Notes under the pieces: generated by a model
What the model was told of the DNA's origin: nothing
The model's database searches: none
Seen by the model: the letters and a program-made list of their open reading frames with translations, nothing else
Shown: piece after piece, positions 34,317-44,637 of the stretch
How the letters are laid out: each line of letters starts with the position of its first letter
Position numbering within the stretch: the first letter of the stretch is position 1
Assembly: GCA_947475245.1 (NCBI GenBank)
Contig: CANJLW010000007.1
Location: 1 to 64,000 of the forward strand
Length of the DNA stretch: 64,000 nt
Direction of reading: 5' to 3'
From: Acetobacteraceae bacterium
GTDB taxonomy: Bacteria > Pseudomonadota > Alphaproteobacteria > Acetobacterales > Acetobacteraceae
Position numbers and translations under genes: made by a program

Positions 34317-35290
34317 ACAAGCGTCCGCAGTTCGGCGGCCATTTGCTCGATCACGGGGGGCCAGACGTCCGGCTCTGACTGGCGAAACAGCCGAGCGGTG
34401 GGATACCAGGGGGAGTCGGTGCGGCCTTCCATCCAGAGGAAATAGGCGTCGGTGGACAGCACGATCCAGGTCGGCACCCCAAGCGCGCCGGCCAGGTGGG
34501 CGGCGACGGTGCAGACGGACACGACGATATCCATTTGCAGGATCAGGGCGGCGACCTCCGCCAGATCGGGTAACGCTTCGGTGTGGGTGTGCAGACCGGG
34601 CAGCGCCGCCAGGGCAGCCTCATCGCTGGGGCGGACGTGATTCTGCACCAAATGGAAGTCCACGTTGTGTGTCGTGAGCAGGGGTACGAACATGTGTAAA
34701 GGAATCGTACGCCTGGCATCGCGGGTGTCGTTGGCTCGGCCGGAACAGCTCAACCCGACGCGCAGGCGGGTTTTCGGTCCCAGTCGGGCGCGCCAGGCCT
34801 CCTGCGTTTCGGGCGGCGGGGTCAGATAGGGCACGGTCGCCGGGATCGTATTGGGTCGAACGCGCAGCAGGTACGGCAGACTCATCAGGGAGACATGGTA
34901 ATCGACATCGTCGAACACGCCGCCGTCGCCGATCACCTGCGCAACGCCGGGCAGGCAGCGCGCGAGGCGCAGCAGCGGGTCGGGCAATGCCAGGACCACA
35001 TGGGCGCCGAGGGCGACCAGGCGCGGGACAAAGCGGAGCATCCAAACGATGTCGCCGAATCCCTGTTCGTGCCACACCAGCAGCCGACGCCCCGCCAGAT
35101 CGGCGATCCCGTCCCAGCTCGGCGCCTCCGACGGCAGCCATTGCGACGGGTGACCGGGGATTTCCAGGCGCGCCTGATACAGTTCCCACCCATCGCGCAG
35201 GAAGCCTTGGCGCAGGTAGTGGGCGCCCCAACTCATGCGGTTATAGGCGGAAGTCTGATCCAGCTTTTGGTGCACGAGCCGGCGTCTCAT
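34313..35290 (-). CDS. Glycosyltransferase family 9-like protein, copy A
   Basis: About 325 residues from MRRRLVHQKLDQTSAYN; the frame is open further upstream but without domain content. It parallels copy B throughout: HYLRQGFLRDGWELYQARLE, LLVWHEQGFGDIVWMLRFVP, RVGLSCSGRANDTRD and VVSVCTVAAHLAGALGVPTW. The two genes are a clear tandem duplication, translationally coupled, and both lack TPRs. The precise start is uncertain because no good ribosome site is seen; MSWGAHYLRQG is an alternative. Confidence 0.7.
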   Translation of the reverse strand: MRRRLVHQKLDQTSAYNRMSWGAHYLRQGFLRDGWELYQARLEIPGHPSQWLPSEAPSWDGIADLAGRRLLVWHEQGFGDIVWMLRFVPRLVALGAHVVLALPDPLLRLARCLPGVAQVIGDGGVFDDVDYHVSLMSLPYLLRVRPNTIPATVPYLTPPPETQEAWRARLGPKTRLRVGLSCSGRANDTRDARRTIPLHMFVPLLTTHNVDFHLVQNHVRPSDEAALAALPGLHTHTEALPDLAEVAALILQMDIVVSVCTVAAHLAGALGVPTWIVLSTDAYFLWMEGRTDSPWYPTARLFRQSEPDVWPPVIEQMAAELRTLV

Positions 35291-35402
35291 ACCAAAGGGC
35301 GATAGCACCGGCGCGCGGTTCGGGCCAGCCGAACCTGCCGCCTGGACTCGGGCGTGTTTTTTCGGGAAGTGTGCGGCTTGCTGCCGGGAAGAGGATCGCC
35401 GT

Positions 35403-35789
35403 GTGTTTGTAAACCGAGTCGCGTTGCTGGTGGCGCTTGGGCTGGCCTGCGTCGGCACCCAGGCGTCCGCGCAAGAGATCTATCTGAACGCGCCGGGCTT
35501 GCTGCCGAAGAAGCCGCCGCCGGGGGCGCCGGATGTAAAGGCTCCGCCATCGGTGTGGCCGCGGCTGGATCCCGGCGCGATTTTGTGCCGGACAGAGGCC
35601 GATCTGGATCGCATTGCGGCGAACCGGTCGGGCGGGCCGGGCGGTGGGCCGGCGGATTGCCGTATTATCCGAGAGCGCACCGGGATCACGATCGTGCAGC
35701 GAAGGGGCGGGCGGAGCCAGGTGCAAATCGCCGGGCAGCCGCCGGGTTGGACCGACGTTTGGCTGCCGGAGAAGCCACCCGCCCGCTGA
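35403..35789 (+). CDS. Exported hypothetical protein, 128 aa
   Basis: GTG start, then a Sec signal peptide (FVNRVALLVALGLACVGTQA, cleavage after ASA). The mature region is Pro/Gly-rich with two Cys in ILCRTEADLD and ADCRIIRE, and ends WTDVWLPEKPP. No family recognised. The length, signal peptide and Cys pair suggest a small periplasmic protein. The divergent gap to copy A is about 110 bp; the 3' end faces purH. Confidence 0.6.
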   Translation: MFVNRVALLVALGLACVGTQASAQEIYLNAPGLLPKKPPPGAPDVKAPPSVWPRLDPGAILCRTEADLDRIAANRSGGPGGGPADCRIIRERTGITIVQRRGGRSQVQIAGQPPGWTDVWLPEKPPAR

Positions 35790-35794
35790 TCGGA

Positions 35795-37369
35795 TCAGTG
35801 GCGGAAGTGGCGCATGCCGGTGAACACCATCGCCACGCCGGCGGCGTCGGCGGCGGCGATTACTTCCGCGTCGCGCATGGAACCGCCGGGTTGGATGACG
35901 GCGGTGGCACCCGCCGCGACGGCCGCCTGAAGCCCGTCGGCGAAGGGAAAGAATGCGTCGGAGGCAACGACGCTGCCCTCGGTCAACCGCCCTGTCAGGC
36001 CGGCGGCGCGCGCGGCTTCCTCACTTTTCCAGGCCGCGATGCGGGCGGAGTCCACGCGGCTCATTTGCCCCGCGCCCACGCCGACCGTCGCGCCCGCGCG
36101 GGCGTAGACGATGGCGTTGGATTTGACGTGCTTGCAGACGCGGAAGGCGAACAGCAGATCGGCGAGTTCGGCGTCGGTCGGGGCGCGCTGGGTGACGAGC
36201 TTCAGATCGCCTCGGCCGATGCGCCCGGAATCGCGGGTTTGCGCCAGGAATCCGCCGGACAGGCTTTTGAAGGTCAGTCCGGGCGCTGCGGGATCGGGCA
36301 TGCCGCCGGTCAGCAGCAGACGAAGGTTTTTCTTCCGCGCCAGGATCGCCTTGGCGGCATCGTCGGCGTCGGGCGCGACGATGACTTCGGTAAAGATCGA
36401 GGAGAACCGTTCGGCGGCCTCCGCATCGAGTGTGCGGTTGACGGCGATGATCCCGCCAAAGGCGGAGGTCGGATCGCAGCGCAGCGCGGCATCCCAGGCA
36501 CCGGCGAGGGTGGTGGCGGTGGCGACGCCGCAGGGATTGGCGTGCTTGACGATGACGACGGTCGGGGCGTCGAACTCCGCGACGCATTCAAACGCCGCGT
36601 CGGTATCGTTCAGGTTGTTGTAGGACAGCTCCTTGCCCTGGATCTGTTGGGCGGTGGCGACGCCGGGGCGCGCGCCGGCGGCGTAGAATCCGGCGGCCTG
36701 ATGGGGGTTTTCGCCGTAGCGCAGCGTTTGGCGCAGCGTGCCGGCGAAGGACAGGCGCTGGGGGAACGTCTCCTGCCGCTGTTCGGCGAACCAGGCGGCG
36801 ATGGCGCTGTCATAGGCGGATGTGCGGGCATAGGCCTCTCCCGCCAGTCGACGGCGCAGCGCCAAGGTCGTGCCGCCGTGTGCTTCCAGTTCGGCCAGAA
36901 CGGCTTCGTATTGGTTCGCCTCGGTCAGGACGGCGACGAAATCGTGGTTTTTCGCCGCGCCGCGGATCAGCGCCGGGCCGCCGATGTCGATGTTTTCCAC
37001 GCAATCGTCGGCGGAGGCACCTTTGGCGACCGTCGCCTCGAACGGGTACAGGTTGACGGCGACGAGGTCGATCGGCGCGATGGCGTGGGCCTGCATTTGC
37101 GCCAGGTGTTCGGCGCTGTCGCGTCGCCCCAGGATGCCGCCGTGGATTTGCGGCACCAGGGTTTTGACCCGGCCGTCCAGGATTTCCGGGAAACCGGTGT
37201 GTTCCGAGACTTCCTTAACCGGCACGCCCGCGTCACGCAGCGCCTTGGCCGATCCGCCGGTGGACAGGATTTCCACGCCGCGCGCGACCAGCGCCCGGGC
37301 GAAATCGACCAGCCCGGTCTTGTCGGAAACAGAGATCAAGGCGCGTCGGACGGCGACGATATCGGTCAT
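35795..37369 (-). CDS. purH: Bifunctional AICAR formyltransferase / IMP cyclohydrolase
   Basis: 524 residues, full length for PurH. The N-terminal MGS-like cyclohydrolase domain shows [20 protein letters not shown] and [15 protein letters not shown]. The C-terminal transformylase has [23 protein letters not shown] and the end [15 protein letters not shown]. It catalyses the last two steps of IMP synthesis. Its ATG overlaps the stop of the glycosyltransferase gene, making it last in the rsmB-like/rpe/heparinase/GT4/purH operon. Confidence 0.95.
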   Translation of the reverse strand: MTDIVAVRRALISVSDKTGLVDFARALVARGVEILSTGGSAKALRDAGVPVKEVSEHTGFPEILDGRVKTLVPQIHGGILGRRDSAEHLAQMQAHAIAPIDLVAVNLYPFEATVAKGASADDCVENIDIGGPALIRGAAKNHDFVAVLTEANQYEAVLAELEAHGGTTLALRRRLAGEAYARTSAYDSAIAAWFAEQRQETFPQRLSFAGTLRQTLRYGENPHQAAGFYAAGARPGVATAQQIQGKELSYNNLNDTDAAFECVAEFDAPTVVIVKHANPCGVATATTLAGAWDAALRCDPTSAFGGIIAVNRTLDAEAAERFSSIFTEVIVAPDADDAAKAILARKKNLRLLLTGGMPDPAAPGLTFKSLSGGFLAQTRDSGRIGRGDLKLVTQRAPTDAELADLLFAFRVCKHVKSNAIVYARAGATVGVGAGQMSRVDSARIAAWKSEEAARAAGLTGRLTEGSVVASDAFFPFADGLQAAVAAGATAVIQPGGSMRDAEVIAAADAAGVAMVFTGMRHFRH

Positions 37370-38550
37370 GGCTGCTTGGTTCCACTTGGATGCTGCGGCG
37401 CGGGATAAACCCGCAGGCCCAGGAGGTCCAGCGTGCGTTCAAGCACCTTGGCCTCATCATAATGTTCGCGGGCGCGTGCGAGTCCGGCCTGGCCCATGGC
37501 AAGGCGCAAGGATGGGTCGTTGACCAATCGCGCCAGGGCGGCCGCCAGCGGGGCGGACTGGCGCGGCGGGACCAACAGACCGGTCTTTTCGGGGATCACC
37601 TGTTCCTTCGGGCCGCGAATGTCGGTCGCGACGACGGGCAGGCCCGTCAACATCGCCTCGATCACCGACATCGGCAGCCCTTCCACATAGCTTGGCAGCA
37701 CGAAGATGTCGGCGGCGGCCAGAATGCCGGGCACGTCGGCGCGATAGCCCAGCATACGAAGGCGCGCGCCAAGGCCGGCGGCGCGCAACAGCGCTTCCAT
37801 GTCGTCGCCGCGATCGGAGTCGAGTCGGTTGCCGACCACCCAAAGCTCGGCATTCGGAATGGCGCGCATCGCGTCCGCCAGTTCCGCGTAGCCCTTGGCG
37901 CGCACGAGGCGGGAGACGGCGACGATGGCGACAGCGTCTTCTGCGACGCCCAACGCGTGGCGCATACGGGTGCGCGTTGATGGGTCCGGGCGGAAGACTG
38001 CTGGGTCTCGCCCGTTGCCCACGGCAACGGCGTTGCGCGACAGCCCGAGGCGACGCGCGTCGTCCGCTTCCATAGCGGAAACGGTCAGGAAAACGTCCGT
38101 CACTCGCGCGGCGGTCCATTCCATGATGAACCCGACGGCGCGCCCGAGGCGGGATTCCTGCTGATTGAACAGGAAGCCGTGGCAGGTATAGGCGACGCGG
38201 GGCACGCCCGCGCACCAGGCCGCCCAGCGCGCGAGGAAGCCGCTGATCGGCATGTGCGCGTGCAACAGGTCGGGCTTTTCCGCTCGCAACATGCGCACCA
38301 GGGCGACGAACGCCTTGATATGGGCGATCGGCGAGACGCGGCGGGCAAACGGGATCGCGACGATCCTGAATCCCTCCGCGCGCAGATCGTCGTTCAGCGG
38401 GCCCTCGGCGCAGGCACCGACGACCTCGTGACCTTGCGCCCGGGCCGCGCGCATCAGCGGCACCAGAAAGTGCCGGAGCGAAAAATCGACGTTGGTCAGT
38501 TCGATGATTTTCAAGCGACGTCCGGTCAGCCGACCTTGTTGATCGCCCAT
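37366..38550 (-). CDS. Glycosyltransferase family 4 protein
   Basis: 394 residues, GT-B fold. The N-terminal acceptor domain includes [20 protein letters not shown] and [15 protein letters not shown]. The C-terminal donor domain has [47 protein letters not shown] and the E-x7-E of the GT4 motif. It transfers a sugar from a nucleotide donor, probably to a polysaccharide. It overlaps the heparinase-like gene by 25 nt and purH by four. The specific sugar is unknown. Confidence 0.85.
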   Translation of the reverse strand: MGDQQGRLTGRRLKIIELTNVDFSLRHFLVPLMRAARAQGHEVVGACAEGPLNDDLRAEGFRIVAIPFARRVSPIAHIKAFVALVRMLRAEKPDLLHAHMPISGFLARWAAWCAGVPRVAYTCHGFLFNQQESRLGRAVGFIMEWTAARVTDVFLTVSAMEADDARRLGLSRNAVAVGNGRDPAVFRPDPSTRTRMRHALGVAEDAVAIVAVSRLVRAKGYAELADAMRAIPNAELWVVGNRLDSDRGDDMEALLRAAGLGARLRMLGYRADVPGILAAADIFVLPSYVEGLPMSVIEAMLTGLPVVATDIRGPKEQVIPEKTGLLVPPRQSAPLAAALARLVNDPSLRLAMGQAGLARAREHYDEAKVLERTLDLLGLRVYPAPQHPSGTKQP

Positions 38551-40127
38551 TTGACCTGCTGTGGCCCGTCCGGGTAGCCGTAAAGCACCACCTGTTCCGA
38601 CCGGCGCGGTTCCGCCCCGCCCAGGTAGATGCTTTCTTCCAGCTTTAAGCTGGCCCCGTCGGCACGCAACCGCCAGAATCCGCCGGATCGCAGGCGGAAC
38701 AGAACCGATTCGCCGTCCTGTTGCAGGCTGGTCTGCACGTCGGGGTGAATGTGGAAGCGCAGCGTGAAGGCCTGTGGATCGGCGGATTCGATCAGGTCTT
38801 CCCCGCGAATGTCCTCTCCGCTTTCAGCCATATAAAGCTGTCGGCGATGGATTGCGCCGAACGGCTTTTTCCAACCGTCATGGTGGGTTTCCAGCCAATG
38901 CGCGCCATTGGCTTCCTGTCGCTGCGCGGCGACGATCGAAGGCCGGCGACCTAGACCTTCGGCCTTGATCTCGCTGCTGCTCAAATCCGCGATGACGACG
39001 GTCGAGTGCGCGGCGGTGGCGCGGGCGGCGTCGCGCCACTCGGCCGGGCCGGCGGGGAATGCGCCGCAGTTCACAATCAGCCGATCGCGGCCGATCGACA
39101 GTTCCATCGACAGTGTGCCCGCATGGGCGTTGCGATCGACACCGATCGGCGGGGGCGCGCCGCAGTCGACAATGGCCACGCTGCGGCCGGCCTGGAGTCG
39201 CTGAAACCCCCCGTCGGGCAGGGCGGAGGGGCCTCGACCGCCGCGACCGGCCTGGGTCAGCACGGTGTCGATCAGCGTGGCGCTGGCTTCCTTGCTGCCG
39301 TTGAAAAGCGCCAAACCGCCGTCGCCGTGCCGCATGACCCGCAGGGCCGGGGCCATGCGATCGATCGCGTTGGCCAAAGCGGCGGGCGGCTGTGTCTGGG
39401 CGGCTTGCAGCAGGGAGCGGATTTCCGTCAGATCCTGCAACGCCGAAAGTTGCGCCGCGGGGCTACGCTCCACATGGCAGCCGTCCGGCAACACCTGGCG
39501 GGTGATTTCCTGCGGCAGAAAGCGCAGGGCACGGGTCAGGAACCCCGCCTGATCCGGCAGGGCCGAGGCGGCGGCGATCAGTCCCTTGAGAGCCGTCAAG
39601 GATCGCGCGTCGAATTCCTCGGCCGGCAGGGCGGCGGACAGGCTGCGCGCATCCGCGACAAGACGCGCCATCATGCGTTGGCGAAAGGCGTCGTCCGCGG
39701 TGGCGGCGAAGAAGTCGTAGGTGCCGAGCCATGCGGTGATGCGGGCACCTATGACGTCGGGGCGATGGGCGATGGCGTCGGTCGGCGGGTTGGCGATCCA
39801 TTCCGACACCAGGGCACGGGCGCGCAGGCGCGCGGCATCCGTGCCGAGATCGCGCAAATCCCTGATCCAGACAAAGCTGTGCGCGGCGGCTCGCAACGGG
39901 TTGGACCCGGTCAGCGCGTGCCAGCCGCCCAGCGGCAAGGGTCGAACGGCGCCGCCGAATTCCAGCTCTCCGGATAGCAGGCGCGATCCGCGCTCCGCAT
40001 CGCCGGGCCAAAGATCGCGCACCGGCATCGCGGGCGCATCCGGGATACGGCGCATGCGCATGCTGGGCAGGCGCGCCACCGCCCGTCGGGCATCGCGCAG
40101 CCACCGCCTTGGGTCAACACCGCTCAT
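38526..40127 (-). CDS. Heparinase II/III family protein
   Basis: 533 residues: an N-terminal alpha/alpha-toroid (about 60-300; LRDLGTDAARLRARALVSEW, AWLGTYDFFAA) and a C-terminal beta-sandwich (DGGFQRLQAGRSVAIVDCGA, HAGTLSMELSIGRDRLIVNC, AAHSTVVIAD). This is the heparinase II/III-like arrangement common in alphaproteobacteria next to rsmB and purH. It probably cleaves an acidic polysaccharide, though family members here are uncharacterised. Start at 40127 overlaps the rpe stop; the longer upstream frame is antisense to nothing useful and ignored. Confidence 0.8.
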   Translation of the reverse strand: MSGVDPRRWLRDARRAVARLPSMRMRRIPDAPAMPVRDLWPGDAERGSRLLSGELEFGGAVRPLPLGGWHALTGSNPLRAAAHSFVWIRDLRDLGTDAARLRARALVSEWIANPPTDAIAHRPDVIGARITAWLGTYDFFAATADDAFRQRMMARLVADARSLSAALPAEEFDARSLTALKGLIAAASALPDQAGFLTRALRFLPQEITRQVLPDGCHVERSPAAQLSALQDLTEIRSLLQAAQTQPPAALANAIDRMAPALRVMRHGDGGLALFNGSKEASATLIDTVLTQAGRGGRGPSALPDGGFQRLQAGRSVAIVDCGAPPPIGVDRNAHAGTLSMELSIGRDRLIVNCGAFPAGPAEWRDAARATAAHSTVVIADLSSSEIKAEGLGRRPSIVAAQRQEANGAHWLETHHDGWKKPFGAIHRRQLYMAESGEDIRGEDLIESADPQAFTLRFHIHPDVQTSLQQDGESVLFRLRSGGFWRLRADGASLKLEESIYLGGAEPRRSEQVVLYGYPDGPQQVKWAINKVG

Positions 40128-40816
40128 GGCGCTGGCGCTCCTTGTTCGACCGAGGTCCGCAGGCTTTGAATCGCGGCGGCATAGTCGGGCGCCCCGAAGA
40201 CCGATGTGCCGGCGATCAGCGTATCGGCACCCGCCGCCAGAGCCGCCGGGGCCGTCGCGGCGGTTATGCCGCCATCGACAGCCAGCACGATGGGGCGACC
40301 GGTCGCATCGATCATGCGACGGAGCTTCGCAATCTTGGGCAGTTGCGACGGCAGGAATTTTTGCCCGCCGAATCCAGGGTTTACCGACATGACCAGCACG
40401 ATGTCGGTCAAATCGAGCGCCCATGCAACAGCCTCGGGCGGTGTCGCCGGGTTCAGCGCTACGCCCGCTTGCTTGCCGAGGGATTTGATGAACTGCAAAG
40501 AGCGATGCAAATGCGGCCCGGCTTCGGGATGCAGGGTGATGTGATCGGCCCCCGCATCGACAAAGGCCTGGATATACCGGTCCACCGGTTCGATCATCAG
40601 ATGCACGTCGAACGGCAGTTTGGTGTGTTGACGCAGCGCGGCCAGGACACCCGGGCCAAAGCTGATATTCGGCACGAAATGGCCGTCCATCACATCCAGA
40701 TGCAGCCAATCCGCGCCGGCGGCCTCGATCGCCGCCACCTCGTCCTTCAGGCGACCGAAATCGGCCGCAAGAAGGCTCGGCGCAATCGTGACCCGACGGG
40801 CATACTGAGAGGTCAT
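40124..40816 (-). CDS. rpe: Ribulose-phosphate 3-epimerase
   Basis: 230 residues, TIM barrel. IAPSLLAADFGRL, the metal-site sequence HLDVMDGHFVPNISFGP, FDVHLMIEPVDRYI, VLVMSVNPGFGGQKF and AVDGGI are all present. It interconverts ribulose 5-phosphate and xylulose 5-phosphate in the pentose phosphate pathway. It lies 43 nt after the rsmB-like gene and overlaps the heparinase-like gene by four. Confidence 0.95.
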   Translation of the reverse strand: MTSQYARRVTIAPSLLAADFGRLKDEVAAIEAAGADWLHLDVMDGHFVPNISFGPGVLAALRQHTKLPFDVHLMIEPVDRYIQAFVDAGADHITLHPEAGPHLHRSLQFIKSLGKQAGVALNPATPPEAVAWALDLTDIVLVMSVNPGFGGQKFLPSQLPKIAKLRRMIDATGRPIVLAVDGGITAATAPAALAAGADTLIAGTSVFGAPDYAAAIQSLRTSVEQGAPAP

Positions 40817-40859
40817 ACGGCTATCGTAGAAGGCCGCGCCGATGCCACACAAGTCGGTT

Positions 40860-42095
40860 TCAAGTTCGAACCAGCCGAGCGGCGAAGAAACCGTCCATGC
40901 CGCCGGCTTCGGGCCAGATCGCCGGGTGGGTGTGGAGGTAGCCGTCGGGGCTCCGCGCCTCTGGGATCGTTTCCAACTCGTGCGGCATGAACGGGTCGGA
41001 TCGCACGCCCCGGCCAAGCGCGGCGCCGATTCTGGGCGCGCCTTCCTCGGGTTGCAGGGAGCAGACGGAGTAAACCAGTCGACCGCCGGGGCGCAGCATT
41101 CCAAGAGCGGCGGCGATCAGCCGGTCCTGGGCTTCGGCCATCGATCGCACGTCGCCCTGCCGCTTCAGGCGCATCACGTCGGGATGGCGACGGATGGTGC
41201 CTGTCGCGCTGCACGGCGCGTCGAGCAGGATGGCGTCGAAGGGTTCCGACGGCTGCCATTCCAGGATATCGGCGGTGATCAGATTGGCTTTCATGCCCCA
41301 GCGCGCGAGGTTTCCCGCCAACCGCTCCATCCGCGCGGGGTCGCGTTCCACCGCCGTGACGTTGGCGCCGGCCGCGATCAATTGGCCGGTCTTGCCGCCG
41401 GGAGCGGCGCAGAGATCGGCCACGCGTTCGCCGGGGCGAACCGCAAGCAGCTTGGCCGGTAACGCGGCGGCGGCGTCCTGCACCCAGAGCGCGCCGGTGT
41501 CGAAGCCCGGGATATCGGCGACCCGCGTGCCCGCCGGGAAGCGAACGGAACCGGTGGGCAGCAGAACCGCGCCTTCGGGAACCGGCGTGCCCGGGCGCAG
41601 CGTCAGGTCCAGCGGGGCTTCCTGCTGGTGCGCCGTGGCGATGGCGCGCGCGATCTTGCCCCAGGACGACCAAAGCCATGCCGGCGTATCCAGGCGCGGG
41701 GAGTCCAGATCGGCCATCGCCGCGGCCCCACCGGTCGCGACCTTGCGCAGAATGGCGTTCACCAGACCCGAGAACGGCGCCAAGCCGCGGGCACGAGTCA
41801 GCGCGACCGCGGTCGCGACCGCCGCGTGGCCGGGGGTATCGAGCAGCAGCAGCCCGGCGGCGCCGATGCGCAGAATGTTGCGCACGGGGTCCGGGGGTTC
41901 CTTGCGCAGATGCGGTTCCAACACCGCGTCCAGCGTACCTGCGCGCCGCAAAACGGCGGCGCCCAGTCGGTGCGCGGCGGCGCGGTCGCGCGGTTCAAGA
42001 TTCGCGAGCGCGGCGAACGCGTCGTCGAGCGAACGGCGGCGTTCCAGGACGGCGCTCAACAGATCGAACGCGCCCTCTCGTGTCGGGTCAGCCAC
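40860..42095 (-). CDS. RsmB/NOP family RNA (cytosine-5) methyltransferase
   Basis: 411 residues. An N-terminal NusB-like helical domain (about 1-140) is fused to a class I SAM methyltransferase with VADLCAAPGGKTGQLIAAG, the catalytic LLDAPCSATGTIRRHPD Cys and the second YSVCSLQPEEG Cys. It modifies C5 of a cytosine, in RsmB at C967 of 16S rRNA. It heads the rpe-heparinase-GT4-purH operon. RsmB identity is likely from the NusB fusion, but other NOP/Sun members cannot be excluded. Confidence 0.85.
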   Translation of the reverse strand: MADPTREGAFDLLSAVLERRRSLDDAFAALANLEPRDRAAAHRLGAAVLRRAGTLDAVLEPHLRKEPPDPVRNILRIGAAGLLLLDTPGHAAVATAVALTRARGLAPFSGLVNAILRKVATGGAAAMADLDSPRLDTPAWLWSSWGKIARAIATAHQQEAPLDLTLRPGTPVPEGAVLLPTGSVRFPAGTRVADIPGFDTGALWVQDAAAALPAKLLAVRPGERVADLCAAPGGKTGQLIAAGANVTAVERDPARMERLAGNLARWGMKANLITADILEWQPSEPFDAILLDAPCSATGTIRRHPDVMRLKRQGDVRSMAEAQDRLIAAALGMLRPGGRLVYSVCSLQPEEGAPRIGAALGRGVRSDPFMPHELETIPEARSPDGYLHTHPAIWPEAGGMDGFFAARLVRT

Positions 42096-42127
42096 GGATC
42101 AGGACTCGATCGCGGTATGGCGGCGCG

Positions 42128-43432
42128 TCATGATGACGCTTTGACCGGATTGCAGGCAATCGAACGTCCACGGATTTGGCAGCGCGCGATGACCTTGTCG
42201 CTGAGCGAATAGGTCGCGGCGTCCCAGCCGCCCGCGACGCGTTGCAGCAGGACGTAGCCGTAGTCGCCAAGCGCCATGCCGCGCTTGATCGCCTTGCCGT
42301 CAATGGACTGGCCGACCGGGAGTGGATGCGCGATCTCGTCGATCGCGTCGCCGCCTTCGCCCACGACCAGTTGCGACGGCCGAACGCCGCCGAAATCATA
42401 GGTCATGAAGCTGTGGATGTGACCGCTGAGAATCATGGAGACATTGGCCGGCATCGCGTTCGCAACGGCCGCCTGCAACGTCGCGTTGGTCGTGGTGCCG
42501 ACCGGCACGTAGCCATTCAGCACAAAGGCCCAGATCGGCCGATGCGTCACCAGCCAGGAGTCGGGGCGCGCCTTGGCATACAGCGCCTTGAGATGTTCCT
42601 GATAGACGGGCACCAGCTTCGGGTCGGCCTGTTGGTCATTCGCCGGCGCGCTGTCGAGCATCAGCAGCGACAACGGTCCGATCGACAATGTGTAGGGATC
42701 GGTCTGGGCGACGCATTCGATGGATGGGCGCGGATCGAGGGTGCGGAACCAGCCTTGGCCGCCGCGATCGCATAGCTCGTGGTTACCGCGCGTCAGCACC
42801 AGCGGCGCGACCGGGAACAATGGCTCCGCCGGGATGAACACATCCTTTTGCCAGACCGCCCAGTTATCGCCATGCGGCGAACCGGCGCAGCCCGGCCGGT
42901 CGGTCGGACAGGGGGTTTCCCGATAGTGGTAGTCGCCGACATGGATCACGACATCGGGCTTACGCCCGGCGGCGAGGCGGGCGACGGTGGCGAAGGGCCA
43001 GGCGGCCGGATCGTTGCAATCCTGGACGTATTTACCCTTCAGCCGGCATCCGGTGTCACCGAGGATCGCCACGCGATTGACCTGGCGCGGCATCGACGGC
43101 ACCGGCAGGCCGCCCACGGTCAACCGGTCGGCACCCGTCGGGATCGGCGTGGCGCAGACCTGGATCGGAAACGCTTCATTCGGCTCCGCCCGCACGACGC
43201 TGGCCAAAGGCGTCTTGGCCGACATCACCTGCGGGCACTTCATGCCGGGGGCGACGATGGCCCGAGCCTCCAACCCGCCGGTCGCGGTGAATTGCACCCA
43301 GGGGTGCGGCAGGTCGGCGGCATCGGCGGGCGAGGTCGAAAGCCCGGCGACAAGCGGCAACCAGGCAAGCGCGGCCAACCGGCCGGCGGCAAGCCAACGC
43401 GATATCCGTTCGGCGCGGGGCGTATGGGTCAT
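42128..43432 (-). CDS. Exported metallophosphoesterase
   Basis: 434 residues with a signal peptide (Arg-rich start, LAALAWLPLVAGLSTSPADA). The calcineurin-type motifs are complete: AILGDTGC, VIHVGDYHYRE, LTRGNHELC, WLVTHRPIW and ILSGHIHSF. An extra N-terminal domain of about 100 residues precedes them. Probable periplasmic phosphatase or phosphodiesterase with a two-metal site. It lies 32 nt upstream of the rsmB-like operon in the same direction. Confidence 0.85.
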   Translation of the reverse strand: MTHTPRAERISRWLAAGRLAALAWLPLVAGLSTSPADAADLPHPWVQFTATGGLEARAIVAPGMKCPQVMSAKTPLASVVRAEPNEAFPIQVCATPIPTGADRLTVGGLPVPSMPRQVNRVAILGDTGCRLKGKYVQDCNDPAAWPFATVARLAAGRKPDVVIHVGDYHYRETPCPTDRPGCAGSPHGDNWAVWQKDVFIPAEPLFPVAPLVLTRGNHELCDRGGQGWFRTLDPRPSIECVAQTDPYTLSIGPLSLLMLDSAPANDQQADPKLVPVYQEHLKALYAKARPDSWLVTHRPIWAFVLNGYVPVGTTTNATLQAAVANAMPANVSMILSGHIHSFMTYDFGGVRPSQLVVGEGGDAIDEIAHPLPVGQSIDGKAIKRGMALGDYGYVLLQRVAGGWDAATYSLSDKVIARCQIRGRSIACNPVKASS

Positions 43433-43597
43433 GATCTGAGGTGTCGCTGACAGTTAATCGACCCACCCTATCATGGCTTACCCGTCTGGTGAACGGTCCC
43501 GACCGGTTTGCCAGCCCCAGGCACCATCAATATCCTGCCGATCGGCCGTGCGCGGTTCGGCTTGCCGACGCGGTCCAATGCAATGGGAGAGGACACC

Positions 43598-44596
43598 ATG
43601 ACACATCTGGACCTGACATTGGCGCGTCGCGGTCTGATTGCCGGCGGCACCTTCGCCGCGGCATCGGGATTGCTCGGCTTTGGAACGCGCGACGCGGAAG
43701 CCCGCGTGCAAATGCCCGCCGCCCAAGCTCCCTATTACTACCGCTTCAAGCTGGGTGACGCGCAGGCGACCGTGGTTTCCGACGGCATCCTGCCGCTGGG
43801 CGCGCCGGGTGGCGCGTTCCTGGGCCTCAGCAAGGAAGACATCGACCGCCAACTGACCGAGAATTTCCTGCCGACCAACAACATCGTGCTGGAACAGAAC
43901 ATCCTGGTCGTCACGATCGGCGGCAAGACCGCGCTGTTCGATACCGGCATGGGCAGCGTGAAGGCGTTTGGTTCCACGCCCGGCAAGCTTATGAAGACCC
44001 TGAAAGCCGCCGGCATCGACCCGGCGGGGATCGACGCGATCGTGTTGAGCCACGCCCATATCGATCACTGCGGCGGGATCATGTCGGAACGCGGCACACG
44101 GAACTTTCCCAACGCGCGGATTTACATCTCCAAAACCGATTTCGATTACTGGACGAATGAGGCGACGGTCGGCCCGAAGCTGAAGGCGTTCTACGATCAG
44201 GCGCACAAGAACCTGTCGCCGAACAAGGACCGCATCCACTTCATCAAGGACCACGAGGAGTTCCTGCCCGGCATCACCGCCATGACCGCCGCGGGGCATA
44301 CGGTCGGGCATACGGTGTTCATGATCAATTCCGCCGGCAAGTCACTCTGCTACATCGGCGACCTGACGCATCATCCGGTGCTGCTGATGGAAAAACCGCT
44401 GACCGAGTTCGCTTACGACACCGATCCGAAGCAATCGGCGCTGACCCGCGTGCGGGTGCTCAATATGCTGGCGGCGAACCGCATCCCCGTTCTGGCCTAT
44501 CATTTTGCGTGGCCCGGGATTGGCAACGTCGTGAAGTTCAACGACGGGTTCCGGTATTTGCCGGCACCGATGGAAATGATGACCGTATCCGGCTGA
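43598..44596 (+). CDS. Tat-exported MBL-fold metallohydrolase
   Basis: 332 residues. A twin-arginine-type leader (LARRGLIAGGTFAAASGLLG) precedes the metallo-beta-lactamase fold with the zinc motif SHAHIDHCGG (HxHxDH), TAAGHTVGHTVF and CYIGDLTHHP. A late AYHFAWPG supplies the last His. It belongs to the lactonase/glyoxalase-like MBL group; the substrate is unknown. GGGAGAGGA precedes the chosen ATG. Divergent from the phosphoesterase gene across 165 bp. Confidence 0.8.
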   Translation: MTHLDLTLARRGLIAGGTFAAASGLLGFGTRDAEARVQMPAAQAPYYYRFKLGDAQATVVSDGILPLGAPGGAFLGLSKEDIDRQLTENFLPTNNIVLEQNILVVTIGGKTALFDTGMGSVKAFGSTPGKLMKTLKAAGIDPAGIDAIVLSHAHIDHCGGIMSERGTRNFPNARIYISKTDFDYWTNEATVGPKLKAFYDQAHKNLSPNKDRIHFIKDHEEFLPGITAMTAAGHTVGHTVFMINSAGKSLCYIGDLTHHPVLLMEKPLTEFAYDTDPKQSALTRVRVLNMLAANRIPVLAYHFAWPGIGNVVKFNDGFRYLPAPMEMMTVSG

Positions 44597-44637
44597 GGCC
44601 CTGTCGGGTTGGCGCGGCGACGCGCCCAACCCGGCGG

